Shown here: one piece after another, positions 16,822 to 25,172 of the stretch | Layout: each line of letters begins with the position of its first letter | Numbering within the stretch: the stretch's first letter is position 1 | Source: Gammaproteobacteria bacterium | GTDB taxonomy: Bacteria > Pseudomonadota > Gammaproteobacteria > GCA-001735895 | Direction: 5' to 3' | DNA length: 64,000 nucleotides | Assembly (NCBI GenBank): GCA_018669845.1 | Contig: JABHSO010000212.1 | Span: 1-64,000, forward strand | Made by a program: the position numbers and the translations under genes | Notes under the pieces: model-generated | Told to the model about the DNA's origin: nothing | The model's database searches: none | The model's input: the letters and a program-made list of their open reading frames with translations, nothing else

Positions 16822-18321
16822 CTAATAATCAATTGCTTTGGACCTGATCAGGCTAAGGAAGTACAGCACAAAAGCATATAACATCATCATGCCAAAGATA
16901 AATATAAATGCTCCATAGATAAACCAGTCGCCTTCCCAGTCTCCGTTTCTGCGGGGCATACCGGCAGCACCAGCTGCCATAAAGCTATAAAACAGGCCCA
17001 GATAAGAAATGAACAGATATTTAATACTTGACCTCGCCAGGCTATCGTCAATAGTACGGTTAGTCATTAGAGGATAATGGTAATAAAGCATACCCATCCA
17101 CAATGCACTGATTGCTATCAGCACCACCATGGCATGCCCACCAGCCCACATTGTGCCGTGTAATTTAAAATTCCACGCAACATTACTGATCACAATCGCT
17201 GAGACTCCATCCAGGATATACATGACAAAACCACCTAAAATTAAAAATAATGCAGGTGTTGCAATAATACCGTGCTTCCAGATCGTTGCCAGAATGGTAA
17301 ATATCGTCAGGGCAGCACCAACTGCTGTGGCATAACTCATGATATTTCCATGATACGCAAAGGTAGAAGGCAGAGCTGGATACATGGTGTAAAAGTGATG
17401 GAAGAATGACGTCAACGAAGTGATTAGTAAAATCCACAAGGCAGTCATTGCAATTTTATCACTGTATAACTTGCGGGCACCGTCAGCCAGGCAAAGCGGC
17501 AAGGTCGAGTACACGGCTCCAATAATCATAATGGCCATGGCTTCCATTAGATTATGCGCGAAGATATAGAAAACAAATTCAAACACCACAGGATCCGCAG
17601 CCCAGCCAATCCATGATGCCGGAAAAATTCCATACAAATGCAGCAGCAAAGAACCCGCAACAATCATTAATGGTGTTCCAGTCACAAGCAGAACCATGAC
17701 ACCCATGATCATGCCGACCATTCCCGGGTCCTTCAACGTGCGCTCTGCAACCTGCAGGGTGTCGTCTGTTTTCTCAAAAAATGACATTCTGAGAATTTTG
17801 ATTGGATAAATAAAAATCATCGAGGTAAGCACTAAAGCAATACCACTAAATCCAAGCACCAGGGTAGCCATACTCCACTGGCCATTGCCAACGCCAACTA
17901 CGGGTAATGGAAACATGACTGTGTAAGTCACATGAAATCCAGATAATACGGCGAGGGTAAGCAACAATGCACCTACATTCATGAATATATAAAAAAGCGA
18001 AACAAACAGGTCATCGGCTCTTTTACCTAAACAGGCCCCCGCCCTGTGCAGACTCATGGCAACCATTAGCTGAAATGCAAATGGAAATGCCATAGCAGCG
18101 CCATGCAGTGTTATATTTTTATAATACCAGTTAGCCCCTAAATCAAGGAACTGGATTGCTGGCATGGATACACCCAAAACGGCGGCAATGGCAAACCAGA
18201 CAAAGGCTGTCATTGCCATCAGCGCTGGCCATGCATTAACTGGATTTAGCTCATTATCCTCAACTTTAAACATGCCCCCAAAAAAAGGGACTTTCTCTAT
18301 AATATTTATTGCAGCTGACAT
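16822..18321 (-). CDS. Haem-copper oxidase-superfamily subunit I, NO-reductase-like (sNOR/NorY type)
   Basis: This 499-residue, ~12-helix protein has haem-copper subunit I landmarks: H73 in helix II (TLHGAAMAF), the CuB His pair H308-H309 (SFFHHFYT), and H396 as proximal ligand of the high-spin haem (HGTMWAGGHAM). In helix VI the oxidase HPEVY motif is replaced by H256-N-L-M-E260: the crosslinked Tyr position is Glu, giving the H-x3-E pattern of NorB-type NO reductases. At the usual second low-spin haem His, two residues after H396, there is Met398. Together with a short CuA subunit II (next gene), it fits the sNOR (NorSY) enzymes known from ammonia oxidisers. NO reduction is inferred; oxygen reduction is not excluded. 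It is co-transcribed after gfa and subunit II, with 27 bp between subunits. Confidence 0.85.
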   Translation of the reverse strand: MSAAINIIEKVPFFGGMFKVEDNELNPVNAWPALMAMTAFVWFAIAAVLGVSMPAIQFLDLGANWYYKNITLHGAAMAFPFAFQLMVAMSLHRAGACLGKRADDLFVSLFYIFMNVGALLLTLAVLSGFHVTYTVMFPLPVVGVGNGQWSMATLVLGFSGIALVLTSMIFIYPIKILRMSFFEKTDDTLQVAERTLKDPGMVGMIMGVMVLLVTGTPLMIVAGSLLLHLYGIFPASWIGWAADPVVFEFVFYIFAHNLMEAMAIMIIGAVYSTLPLCLADGARKLYSDKIAMTALWILLITSLTSFFHHFYTMYPALPSTFAYHGNIMSYATAVGAALTIFTILATIWKHGIIATPALFLILGGFVMYILDGVSAIVISNVAWNFKLHGTMWAGGHAMVVLIAISALWMGMLYYHYPLMTNRTIDDSLARSSIKYLFISYLGLFYSFMAAGAAGMPRRNGDWEGDWFIYGAFIFIFGMMMLYAFVLYFLSLIRSKAIDY

Positions 18322-18348
18322 TTTATTCTCCCCGAACTATTAGTTATT

Positions 18349-18903
18349 TTAAAGTACAGTTAAAGTGTTTTTCATTGCGTGGTGCGCTATCCCGCAATAC
18401 TCAAGGCAACGGACCGTGTATTCCCCTGGTTCCGTAAAGGTATGCACCACAGCACTCTCTGTACCTGCTCCAGGTACTAGCATCATCGTAAATAACTGAC
18501 TGCCATCCGGGTGAAACAGGGCAAAACTATGCACAGTGTCTACACTTTTTGCCTGGAACCGAACTGTCTGACCGACCTTGTATTCCATTTCACTGAATTC
18601 AAAAGACCATGAACGAGCTGTAACGCTCACATTCTTCACATCCTGTGAGGTTGATGCATTAGCCTCTACTATCGTTGGCATGTATTCAATACTGGCAGCA
18701 TTGAGTACGATAAAAGCAACCACTACAAAAGCTATCCAGCCATATCTGGAATAAGAATATTTTTCTGGATCGGTTTTGCTGGGCTCTGAATCCACAAATG
18801 CCTTTTTATTGACGACATGAAAAAAGACTAAAAGAAAAGGAATTTGGAACATCAATAGAGCTATGAATGCTCCCCAAGCGTTTGTATATAAAAATTCAAT
18901 CAT
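18349..18903 (-). CDS. Haem-copper enzyme subunit II with CuA site (NorS-like)
   Basis: The 184-residue protein has two N-terminal membrane helices (about 12-32 and 56-74) and a periplasmic cupredoxin domain. A complete CuA site is visible: H125 (TVHSF), C166, E168, C170, H174 and M177 in CLEYCGIAHHAM. It would accept electrons from a periplasmic donor and pass them to subunit I. It is much shorter than ordinary aa3 subunit II (~250-280 residues), as in sNOR and some B-type enzymes. It lies 23 bp after gfa and 27 bp before subunit I. No subunit III, IV or Sco gene is adjacent. Confidence 0.9.
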   Translation of the reverse strand: MIEFLYTNAWGAFIALLMFQIPFLLVFFHVVNKKAFVDSEPSKTDPEKYSYSRYGWIAFVVVAFIVLNAASIEYMPTIVEANASTSQDVKNVSVTARSWSFEFSEMEYKVGQTVRFQAKSVDTVHSFALFHPDGSQLFTMMLVPGAGTESAVVHTFTEPGEYTVRCLEYCGIAHHAMKNTLTVL

Positions 18904-18926
18904 TTACCCCACCTTTTGTAATTATT

Positions 18927-19535
18927 TTAATAAACCTGATTTTTGTAACTTAATTTGGATGCCCTTGAAGCTATATAGGCATTTAACTGTGGCGAAAACT
19001 CATCATAAGGCTCCAGTCCCAGACCTCGTATTTGAGTTCGAACCTCCTCCAGTTCAGTTGAATCAGTTCCAGACTCAACAATTGAGGAAACAAATCCAGC
19101 GAACTGTATTGGTGGCCAGCCGTCATCTTTTGATAGCTCCAGGTGAATAAAATCAAGGCCATAAAAATGGTGACTCTCATCCTCTACACGACCAAACATA
19201 TGGGTACCGCACTCACTACAGACATGACGTTGAATTGGCACGTTTTCATCAAGAATTTTGAGTTTGTCGGCATTTTTAATCACACTGAGCTTATCGCGCG
19301 GTACAACTGCTACCTGGGAAAACAAAGCACCCTCTGGCTTCCAGCACTGGGTACAGCCGCAGAGATGATTGTGTGCGGCCTGTGCAGTAATTTTTATAAC
19401 CACCGGATTCTTTTCGCACTTGCAAGAAAGAGTCCCTCCCGGTTTTGGCCTGTTGTTGATATAACCCCAAATACTTCTTGTAACCGGGTTTGTTTTAATT
19501 CCCGCGTCAACTGCAGGATGAATCGATTTTTTCAT
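18927..19535 (-). CDS. gfa: S-(hydroxymethyl)glutathione synthase (glutathione-dependent formaldehyde-activating enzyme)
   Basis: This 202-residue CENP-V/GFA-fold zinc protein has the Gfa-specific signatures IHPAVDAGIK, GGTLSCKC, AHNHLCGCTQCWKPEGALFSQVAVV, QRHVCSECGTHMFGR and FYGLDFIHLELS. It contains both zinc-binding Cys sets. The enzyme is proposed to speed or buffer formation of S-hydroxymethylglutathione, the substrate of class III dehydrogenase (encoded at 1-443). It is the first gene of an operon with the two haem-copper subunits. Two tandem copies of the TetR-type palindrome lie 93-127 bp upstream. Confidence 0.94.
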   Translation of the reverse strand: MKKSIHPAVDAGIKTNPVTRSIWGYINNRPKPGGTLSCKCEKNPVVIKITAQAAHNHLCGCTQCWKPEGALFSQVAVVPRDKLSVIKNADKLKILDENVPIQRHVCSECGTHMFGRVEDESHHFYGLDFIHLELSKDDGWPPIQFAGFVSSIVESGTDSTELEEVRTQIRGLGLEPYDEFSPQLNAYIASRASKLSYKNQVY

Positions 19536-19627
19536 AAATACCCCTGATCTTCTTTTATTTGATTTTGCCTTTAGCCTTGTCTTAGCAAGTAAAGCGGCCT
19601 ATATAAATCTGTTTAAATCAACTATAG

Positions 19628-19641
19628 AATGAATGTTCATA
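19628..19641. promoter_or_regulatory. Palindromic operator, copy 3 (AATGAATGTTCATA)
   Basis: This is the first of two tandem copies upstream of gfa. It matches the 557-570 site except for its last base, and also shares the ATAGAATG / TTAGAATG left flank. Its centre is 21 bp (two helical turns) from the next copy, so two dimers could bind the same face of the DNA. Confidence 0.68.
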
Positions 19642-19648
19642 ATATTGT

Positions 19649-19662
19649 AATGAATATTCATT
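19649..19662. promoter_or_regulatory. Palindromic operator, copy 4 (AATGAATATTCATT)
   Basis: This perfect palindrome is identical to the 1416-1429 site before ctaB. It pairs with copy 3 to form a tandem operator 93-127 bp before gfa. I could not identify a convincing -10 at 17 bp on the minus strand, unlike for the first two sites. Confidence 0.7.
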
Positions 19663-20165
19663 GCATTGTAAAATTATTGTATTTACATGAGTCCAGGGTT
19701 AACTCTGCTGTGTGCAAAAGATTGACTATTCAGGTTGATAATTGGGGTGTCTATGCGTGGAGCAATAAAAGTCCTTTCTGACAATTTAAACCCCTGAAAC
19801 CCCAACCAGTACTAATACTTTTCCCTGTTTTTTACTGCTTTTGTTTACAAGATGTATAGGAATTCAGGGGGCAAGTGATATCTTTTGATTCCTTGCTAAC
19901 AGCTTTGTCCTGGTTTAAGGCTAATTGGAAACATTTAATATTTTAGTGGTTCATATTTAATAGTAGGGTCTACTGATTTCAACGATCGGTATAAAGAAGT
20001 TAGGAAATACCAGCCTGATTTGAAACTTTCTGGTTAATGGCGCTAATTTATAGCGCATATTGATATTTATCATTTTTCAAACAATTTAATTCTGTAACTG
20101 TATATGTTGATATTATCTTTTATAAGATAGTACCGTTTTTATATTTTGATCAGGTATGTATCGCT
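19663..20165. other. Intergenic region between the gfa operators and the TauD-like gene
   Basis: There is no supported gene here. It contains two small inverted repeats: GCGCTA/TAGCGC (20040-20056) and TATCTT/AAGATA (20114-20129). The second lies about 40 bp before the TauD-like start and could be an operator. Nothing else is recognised. Confidence 0.5.
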
Positions 20166-21050
20166 ATGAAAAAATCTCCATTTGACCTTGATGATGACAG
20201 CACTTACCAGAAATGGCGTGACTGGAAACTGGAAAATCGTGCGAAGGATGTAAGTGACTTTATTGTGGAGATCGATGATCCCCGCAAGCTAACTCAGGCC
20301 CAGCATGATGCCATTCTGGATCGCTGCAAAAAATACAACATGGCTGTTTATATTAGTAAATTAGGTGATATGGAGGGAACCGATATTCCCCGTGGTATTG
20401 GCAGTGCATTTGGCCTGGAGAACCTGGATTATAACCGGGGGGCTGAGTCTGACGCAGTCACAGCCCTTACTGTTCAGGATGATGCGTATCATGGCGCGTA
20501 CATTCCATACACCAATAAAGAGATTCACTGGCACACAGACGGTTACTACAATCGTCTTGATTTGCAAAATCACGCTCTGCTTCTGCACTGTGTAAGACCG
20601 GCTATGAGTGGCGGTGAAAGTTCCGTTATCGATAACGAGCTAGTCTACATTCTGATGCGTGATGAGAATCCCGAGTATGTCCGCGCCCTGATGGCAGAGG
20701 ATACTGTACTCTACCCCGAGAACGTTGTGGACGGAGTTGAACTTCGCCCCAATCGCATCGGTCCGGTCTGGATGGTTGCAGCTGATGGCCACCTCCACAT
20801 GCGCTACACCATGCGTAAGAGAAATGTGGTTTGGAAAGATGATCCGATTATAAAGGACGCAGTATCCTGGCTGAAAAATCTACTCAATGGGGATTCTGAG
20901 CACATCTTTCGTGCAACCCTTCAATCGGGTTGGGGGCTAGTGAGTAACAACGTGCTACATGACAGAAGCGGCTTTGAGGATGATGAGGACCCCGCAAAAA
21001 AACGTCTGCTCTACCGTGCTCGCTACTTCGACCGCATTCATGGAATGTAA
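20166..21050 (+). CDS. TauD/TfdA-family Fe(II)/2-oxoglutarate dioxygenase
   Basis: This is a 294-residue soluble enzyme. The iron-binding facial triad is visible: HWHTDGYYN (HxD) and NNVLHDRSGF (distal His), followed by the Arg-rich 2-oxoglutarate-binding end LLYRARYFDR. Length matches TauD/TfdA enzymes, which hydroxylate small substrates such as taurine, carboxylates or aryloxyacetates. The substrate cannot be told from sequence. It has no sulfonate transporter beside it, so taurine is not particularly favoured. It may be controlled from its own 500-bp upstream region. Confidence 0.88.
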   Translation: MKKSPFDLDDDSTYQKWRDWKLENRAKDVSDFIVEIDDPRKLTQAQHDAILDRCKKYNMAVYISKLGDMEGTDIPRGIGSAFGLENLDYNRGAESDAVTALTVQDDAYHGAYIPYTNKEIHWHTDGYYNRLDLQNHALLLHCVRPAMSGGESSVIDNELVYILMRDENPEYVRALMAEDTVLYPENVVDGVELRPNRIGPVWMVAADGHLHMRYTMRKRNVVWKDDPIIKDAVSWLKNLLNGDSEHIFRATLQSGWGLVSNNVLHDRSGFEDDEDPAKKRLLYRARYFDRIHGM

Positions 21051-21299
21051 CTCCATTTGTTCCGGATAGGGAAATCCGGGAGTATTTACCCTGACTTTTT
21101 AACAGAAAGTTAGTGTCATCAATAGAAATTTTCTGGTTAAGTTGTTTTATCAAAAATCAGTTAGTTTAGGTATTTCCAGGGCATAAAGATGAGCTGCCTC
21201 CTGTTAGGAGTCATTCAGAAATTATCAGACTCTGTTCACCATGATTTTCCCTTAATACCCTTACAACTGGTGGTATTTTAATGAGTCATAGGTATAATC

Positions 21300-23306
21300 A
21301 TGAAAAATAACAACATAACTATAAAATCTAAGGGCATTGGTATGTATTTACAAGTTAAGGCTATTTCGGCCTTACTCATCTATTTAATTCTGGGCTTTTT
21401 TATTTCCGCCCCTGTCGTTGCTGAATCAGGCTCAAGTTCGTCTGTACATAAAGCATTTAAATCTATTCCCAGTAAAAAATGTAATAAATGTCATGATGAT
21501 GAAGACGATACTACATGGGAATATGATGAAGGACCTTTAGCGGGTACTGAAAAAAATATCTATGTGCCTTCTGAAATTATTGAAAACAGTGTGCATGGCG
21601 AGCTAAATTGTAATGACTGTCACACCAATGTTTCTCTAAAAAGAAAGGAGCATGCTGAGTACACCCCCATCACAGTCAGTTGTATCCAGTGTCACAAGAA
21701 AAAAATAGAAGCGCAAAAAGATGACCCTGATCCAGAGTTGAAGCGGTTAAAGGTTGTTATGGAGCAAGTCGATAGCTATATGCATTCGGTGCATGCACAA
21801 CCCAGTATAAAGGATCAGTCTAAAACCAATGCCAGCTGTTATGACTGTCATGAAGCTCATAATATTGGCACGCTTGGAAGTGAAGCCCGCGCTGAATACC
21901 GTCTTAAAAATCCTGAAGTCTGTGGACAATGTCATGAAGAGCAAAAACAGGCATATGTGAGTTCAATTCATGGTAAAGAAGTGCTGGAGAAGAAAAACAG
22001 CGAAGCAGCCGTTTGTTCTGATTGCCACACAGCGCATGATATTGCCGCAACAGAAGAAGGCAGCACAAAACTGAATATCACAAAAAATTGTGGAAGTTGT
22101 CATGAGAAATCACTGGAAACCTATCTGACGTCTTATCACGGTCAGGTCAGTCGCCTGGGTTATTCACACACTGCCAAGTGTTTCGATTGTCATGGTGGTC
22201 ACGAAATCACCAAAATAGATGATCCCAGCTCTCAAATTCATAAAGATAATCGACTGGAAACCTGTAATAAATGTCATCAGGATGCCACCGAAGGTTTCCT
22301 CAGTTTTAATGCACATGGTGATGCCAATAACTTTGAGGATTATCCAATTATCTATGTTACTAGCAAATTCATGCAGGCATTAATTATTGGTGTATTCCTG
22401 TTCTTCTGGACCCACGTTATTTTATGGGGTTATCGAGAGCTTAGAGATCGTCAGCAGGGTAAGGGCTATGTGCCTCCGCTGACAGAGGATACGGTATATT
22501 TCCGTCGTTTCTCCAGAACATGGCGTGTACTGCATCTATTATTTGCGGTGAGCACCATGATACTGGCATTGTCAGGTTCGACCTTATTGTTCTCTCACAC
22601 GGCCTGGGCACCCTTTATTATCGGCTTAATGGGCGGACCGGAAGTCGAGGCAATTATTCACCGGACAGCGGGTGTTACCTGGTTAAGTGTATTTGTCATT
22701 CACTTTGGTACAGCGATGTACAATATTGCAGCTAACTATAAATCATTCCGTTGGTTTGGCCCCACATCCATGGTTCCAAACTGGCAGGATCTACGAGATG
22801 TTATTGCCATGTTTAGCTGGTTCTTTGGCAAAAGTGAAAGACCAACTTTTGATCGTTGGTCCTATTGGCAGAAGTTTGATTACTGGGCTCCATTCTGGGG
22901 TGCTGGCATCATAGGCTTTAGCGGTATTATGTTATTTGCGCCCACGGTTACGGCCGCTATTTTGCCGGGCTATGTATTTAATATTGCGACCATTATTCAC
23001 CAGGAAGAGGCATTACTCGCCACTATATTCCTGTTCACTGTGCATTTCTTTAATGCACATTTCAGGCCTGATAAATTCCCAATGAGTACCACTATATTTA
23101 CCGGTTCGATACCACTGGATGAGTTTAAACATGAGCATGAGCTTGAGTATGAGCGTCTAAAAGCCAGTGGTGAGCTGGAGAAACATTTGGTGAAGAAACC
23201 ATCAAGACTGGTTAGAACTGGTTCTAACATGCTGGGAATTTTACTAATTATGGCCGGACTGACACTGTTGACGCTGGTTATTATTGGTTACAGCAGTATG
23301 CATTAG
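21300..23306 (+). CDS. Nine-haem cytochrome c fused to a membrane cytochrome b domain
   Basis: The 668-residue protein starts with an N-terminal signal/anchor (LISALLIYLILGFFIS type helix). A periplasmic part follows with nine CxxCH haem sites: CNKCH, CNDCH, CIQCH, CYDCH, CGQCH, CSDCH, CGSCH, CFDCH, CNKCH (about residues 50-330). The C-terminal half has about six membrane helices with conserved His (WRVLHLLFA, AIIHRTAG, VIHFGTAMYN, IIHQEEA), like the b561/formate-dehydrogenase-gamma type. This layout suggests a quinol:cytochrome link moving electrons across the membrane to or from periplasmic partners. The acceptor is unknown. The gene is followed at once by a dihaem cytochrome c, its likely partner. 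Confidence 0.88.
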   Translation: MKNNNITIKSKGIGMYLQVKAISALLIYLILGFFISAPVVAESGSSSSVHKAFKSIPSKKCNKCHDDEDDTTWEYDEGPLAGTEKNIYVPSEIIENSVHGELNCNDCHTNVSLKRKEHAEYTPITVSCIQCHKKKIEAQKDDPDPELKRLKVVMEQVDSYMHSVHAQPSIKDQSKTNASCYDCHEAHNIGTLGSEARAEYRLKNPEVCGQCHEEQKQAYVSSIHGKEVLEKKNSEAAVCSDCHTAHDIAATEEGSTKLNITKNCGSCHEKSLETYLTSYHGQVSRLGYSHTAKCFDCHGGHEITKIDDPSSQIHKDNRLETCNKCHQDATEGFLSFNAHGDANNFEDYPIIYVTSKFMQALIIGVFLFFWTHVILWGYRELRDRQQGKGYVPPLTEDTVYFRRFSRTWRVLHLLFAVSTMILALSGSTLLFSHTAWAPFIIGLMGGPEVEAIIHRTAGVTWLSVFVIHFGTAMYNIAANYKSFRWFGPTSMVPNWQDLRDVIAMFSWFFGKSERPTFDRWSYWQKFDYWAPFWGAGIIGFSGIMLFAPTVTAAILPGYVFNIATIIHQEEALLATIFLFTVHFFNAHFRPDKFPMSTTIFTGSIPLDEFKHEHELEYERLKASGELEKHLVKKPSRLVRTGSNMLGILLIMAGLTLLTLVIIGYSSMH

Positions 23307-23370
23307 GATATCGATGAGATATGAATATTTATTTGAAAAATTACTGGATGTGAAATTGTTGGATATAAAA

Positions 23371-24096
23371 ATGAAATCCTTTTTTAACACTGTTGGCATG
23401 GTTTGTATGGCATTGGCTTTTAATGTTAATGCGGCCTCATTAGAAGATCTGGATGAAACTATCCAACAGGCAATAGCCGCTACACCCAATATTGAAAAAG
23501 GCAAAGAAATATATCGTAACTGTGCGTTATGTCATACGCCTGAAGGTTGGGGAACGCCTTCAGGGCATTACCCACAAATTGCAGGGCAGCATAAAAGTGT
23601 GATTATCAAGCAACTCGAGGATATTCAACTGGGTAACCGTGATAACCCGACTATGCGTCCTTTTACAGATCCGGTGATTGAGCTAGGAAGCCAGGCTGTC
23701 GCCGATGTTGCAGCCTACATCAGTCAGCTACCGATGACTCCAAAGAATGACATGGGTTATGGTTCAGAGTTAGATCGAGGAAAGACCCTGTACGATGATA
23801 ACTGTAAGCAATGCCATAAAGCTAATGGTGAAGGAAAGCCTGAAAAATTTTATCCCAAAATTCAGGGGCAACATTATAACTATTTGAAACGACAACTACT
23901 CTGGATAAAAACAGGTAAGCGAAGAAATGCAGATATTAAAATGGTAAAGCAGATGCGTGATTTTAGCCTTCAGGATATTGATTTAGTCTCAGACTACGTA
24001 TCCAGGTTAAGACCGGATAAATCATCGATGGCTAAAAGTATATTTTGGAAAAATCCTGATTTTAGATCGGGTTTCCGTGCAGCTCCAAGAAATTAA
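23371..24096 (+). CDS. Dihaem cytochrome c (c4-like), periplasmic
   Basis: The chosen start (ATG 23371) gives a clean signal peptide (MKSFFNTVGMVCMALAFNVNA). The ATG at 23314 has a better ribosome site but adds a 19-residue N-extension, and the track's GTG at 23284 overlaps the upstream gene. Two haem sites are seen, CALCHTP and CKQCHKA, each with downstream Met candidates (NPTMRPF, KQMRDF). The two halves are related, as in cytochrome c4. It is probably an electron shuttle for the nine-haem cytochrome encoded just upstream. Confidence 0.88.
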   Translation: MKSFFNTVGMVCMALAFNVNAASLEDLDETIQQAIAATPNIEKGKEIYRNCALCHTPEGWGTPSGHYPQIAGQHKSVIIKQLEDIQLGNRDNPTMRPFTDPVIELGSQAVADVAAYISQLPMTPKNDMGYGSELDRGKTLYDDNCKQCHKANGEGKPEKFYPKIQGQHYNYLKRQLLWIKTGKRRNADIKMVKQMRDFSLQDIDLVSDYVSRLRPDKSSMAKSIFWKNPDFRSGFRAAPRN

Positions 24097-24116
24097 TTTA
24101 TAGTAAGGAAATAAGT

Positions 24117-25061
24117 ATGTTACACGCAAAAAAAATAATATTATTTTTTATAGCACCCCTAATTGCAACTCTTTCGAGTGTTGTTATCGCTGATGTTGAA
24201 CTGGACAAACAACTTCGAGAGGTAGCTGCAGGCGGCACAACCAATCAGCTGACAGGTCTAATAAGTAAAGGAGCCGGAGTAAATGCGCCGGGTAAATATG
24301 GCAAGCGCCCCATTATGTTTGCTGCGGAGTCTGGCAATATTAATATTATTGCAGTCCTGCTTTCTTATGGCGCTGAAGTTAATGCCAGAACAAGAAAGGG
24401 AGATACCGCCCTCACCATAGCCACAGAAAACAGTAATGAACAAATAACGGCACTACTGATAGAGTTTGGTGCAAATATTCATGACCGAACACGTACTGGC
24501 CTGGATTCATTAATGATTGCCTCTAAAAAAGGTAATGCATTGATTGTTAAACAGCTACTGCAATTTGGGGCTGATGCTCGCTCCTCTGATAGTTTAGGGA
24601 ATACTGCTTTAATGCATGCAATAAAAGCAGGTCATACAGATGTTGTTAAAGCTTTGCTGGGTAGCAGTCAGGTTATGCCTTGCACGCCGAATAATATCGG
24701 TGTAACACCGCTTATGACCGCTATTATTAAAGGTAATAAAGATATTCTGGATATTGTTTTGCCGGGTATAAACTGCATCAACTTCCAGGATAACTTTGGA
24801 ACCATAGCACTCCATTATGCAGCAGAAAATAATAATCTTGAGGTGGTTAAATACCTGATTGAGAATCAAGCATTGGTTAATCAGGAAGATTTAGATAATG
24901 AAACGCCTTTATTTTATGCGGTAAAAGCAGAGAATGAGGAAATTGTAAAATACCTATTAGCAAATAAAGCTGATAAATCACATAAAAATAGTTCGGATTT
25001 AACGCCCTTGCAGGTAGCATCCAAAAAGAATAACCAGGCTATCATGAGTTTATTAAAGTAA
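24117..25061 (+). CDS. Exported ankyrin-repeat protein
   Basis: This 314-residue protein has a signal peptide (IILFFIAPLIATLSSVVIA) and about eight ankyrin repeats, seen as recurring GxTALxxAxxxxNxxIVxxLLxxGA units (e.g. GDTALTIATENSNEQITALL, GNTALMHAIKAGHTDVVKALL). It probably makes protein contacts in the periplasm. It lies 20 bp after the dihaem cytochrome gene and is likely part of the same operon. Confidence 0.9.
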   Translation: MLHAKKIILFFIAPLIATLSSVVIADVELDKQLREVAAGGTTNQLTGLISKGAGVNAPGKYGKRPIMFAAESGNINIIAVLLSYGAEVNARTRKGDTALTIATENSNEQITALLIEFGANIHDRTRTGLDSLMIASKKGNALIVKQLLQFGADARSSDSLGNTALMHAIKAGHTDVVKALLGSSQVMPCTPNNIGVTPLMTAIIKGNKDILDIVLPGINCINFQDNFGTIALHYAAENNNLEVVKYLIENQALVNQEDLDNETPLFYAVKAENEEIVKYLLANKADKSHKNSSDLTPLQVASKKNNQAIMSLLK

Positions 25062-25069
25062 CTAAAAAG

Positions 25070-25150
25070 GAATGCCTGATCTTTAGTCTAAACAAGGTTT
25101 TACAAAAAAACTTAAAAGTGTTTGTTAAAACCAGATTACTTCAGGCATTC
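25070..25150. terminator. Nested inverted repeat between convergent genes
   Basis: GAATGCCTGA (25070-25079) is repeated inverted as TCAGGCATTC (25141-25150). Inside it GGTTTTA pairs with TAAAACC (25096-25132). It sits between the converging ankyrin and rarD genes and probably ends transcription from both sides. Confidence 0.55.
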
Positions 25151-25172
25151 ATCTGACTCTTACTTACATTAA

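Noticed and set aside
16822-18321. Reading subunit I as an ordinary aa3 or cbb3 oxidase
   Set aside because: The crosslinked Tyr position is Glu, subunit II is short with CuA, and no subunit III or CcoO/CcoP is nearby. Not fully excluded.
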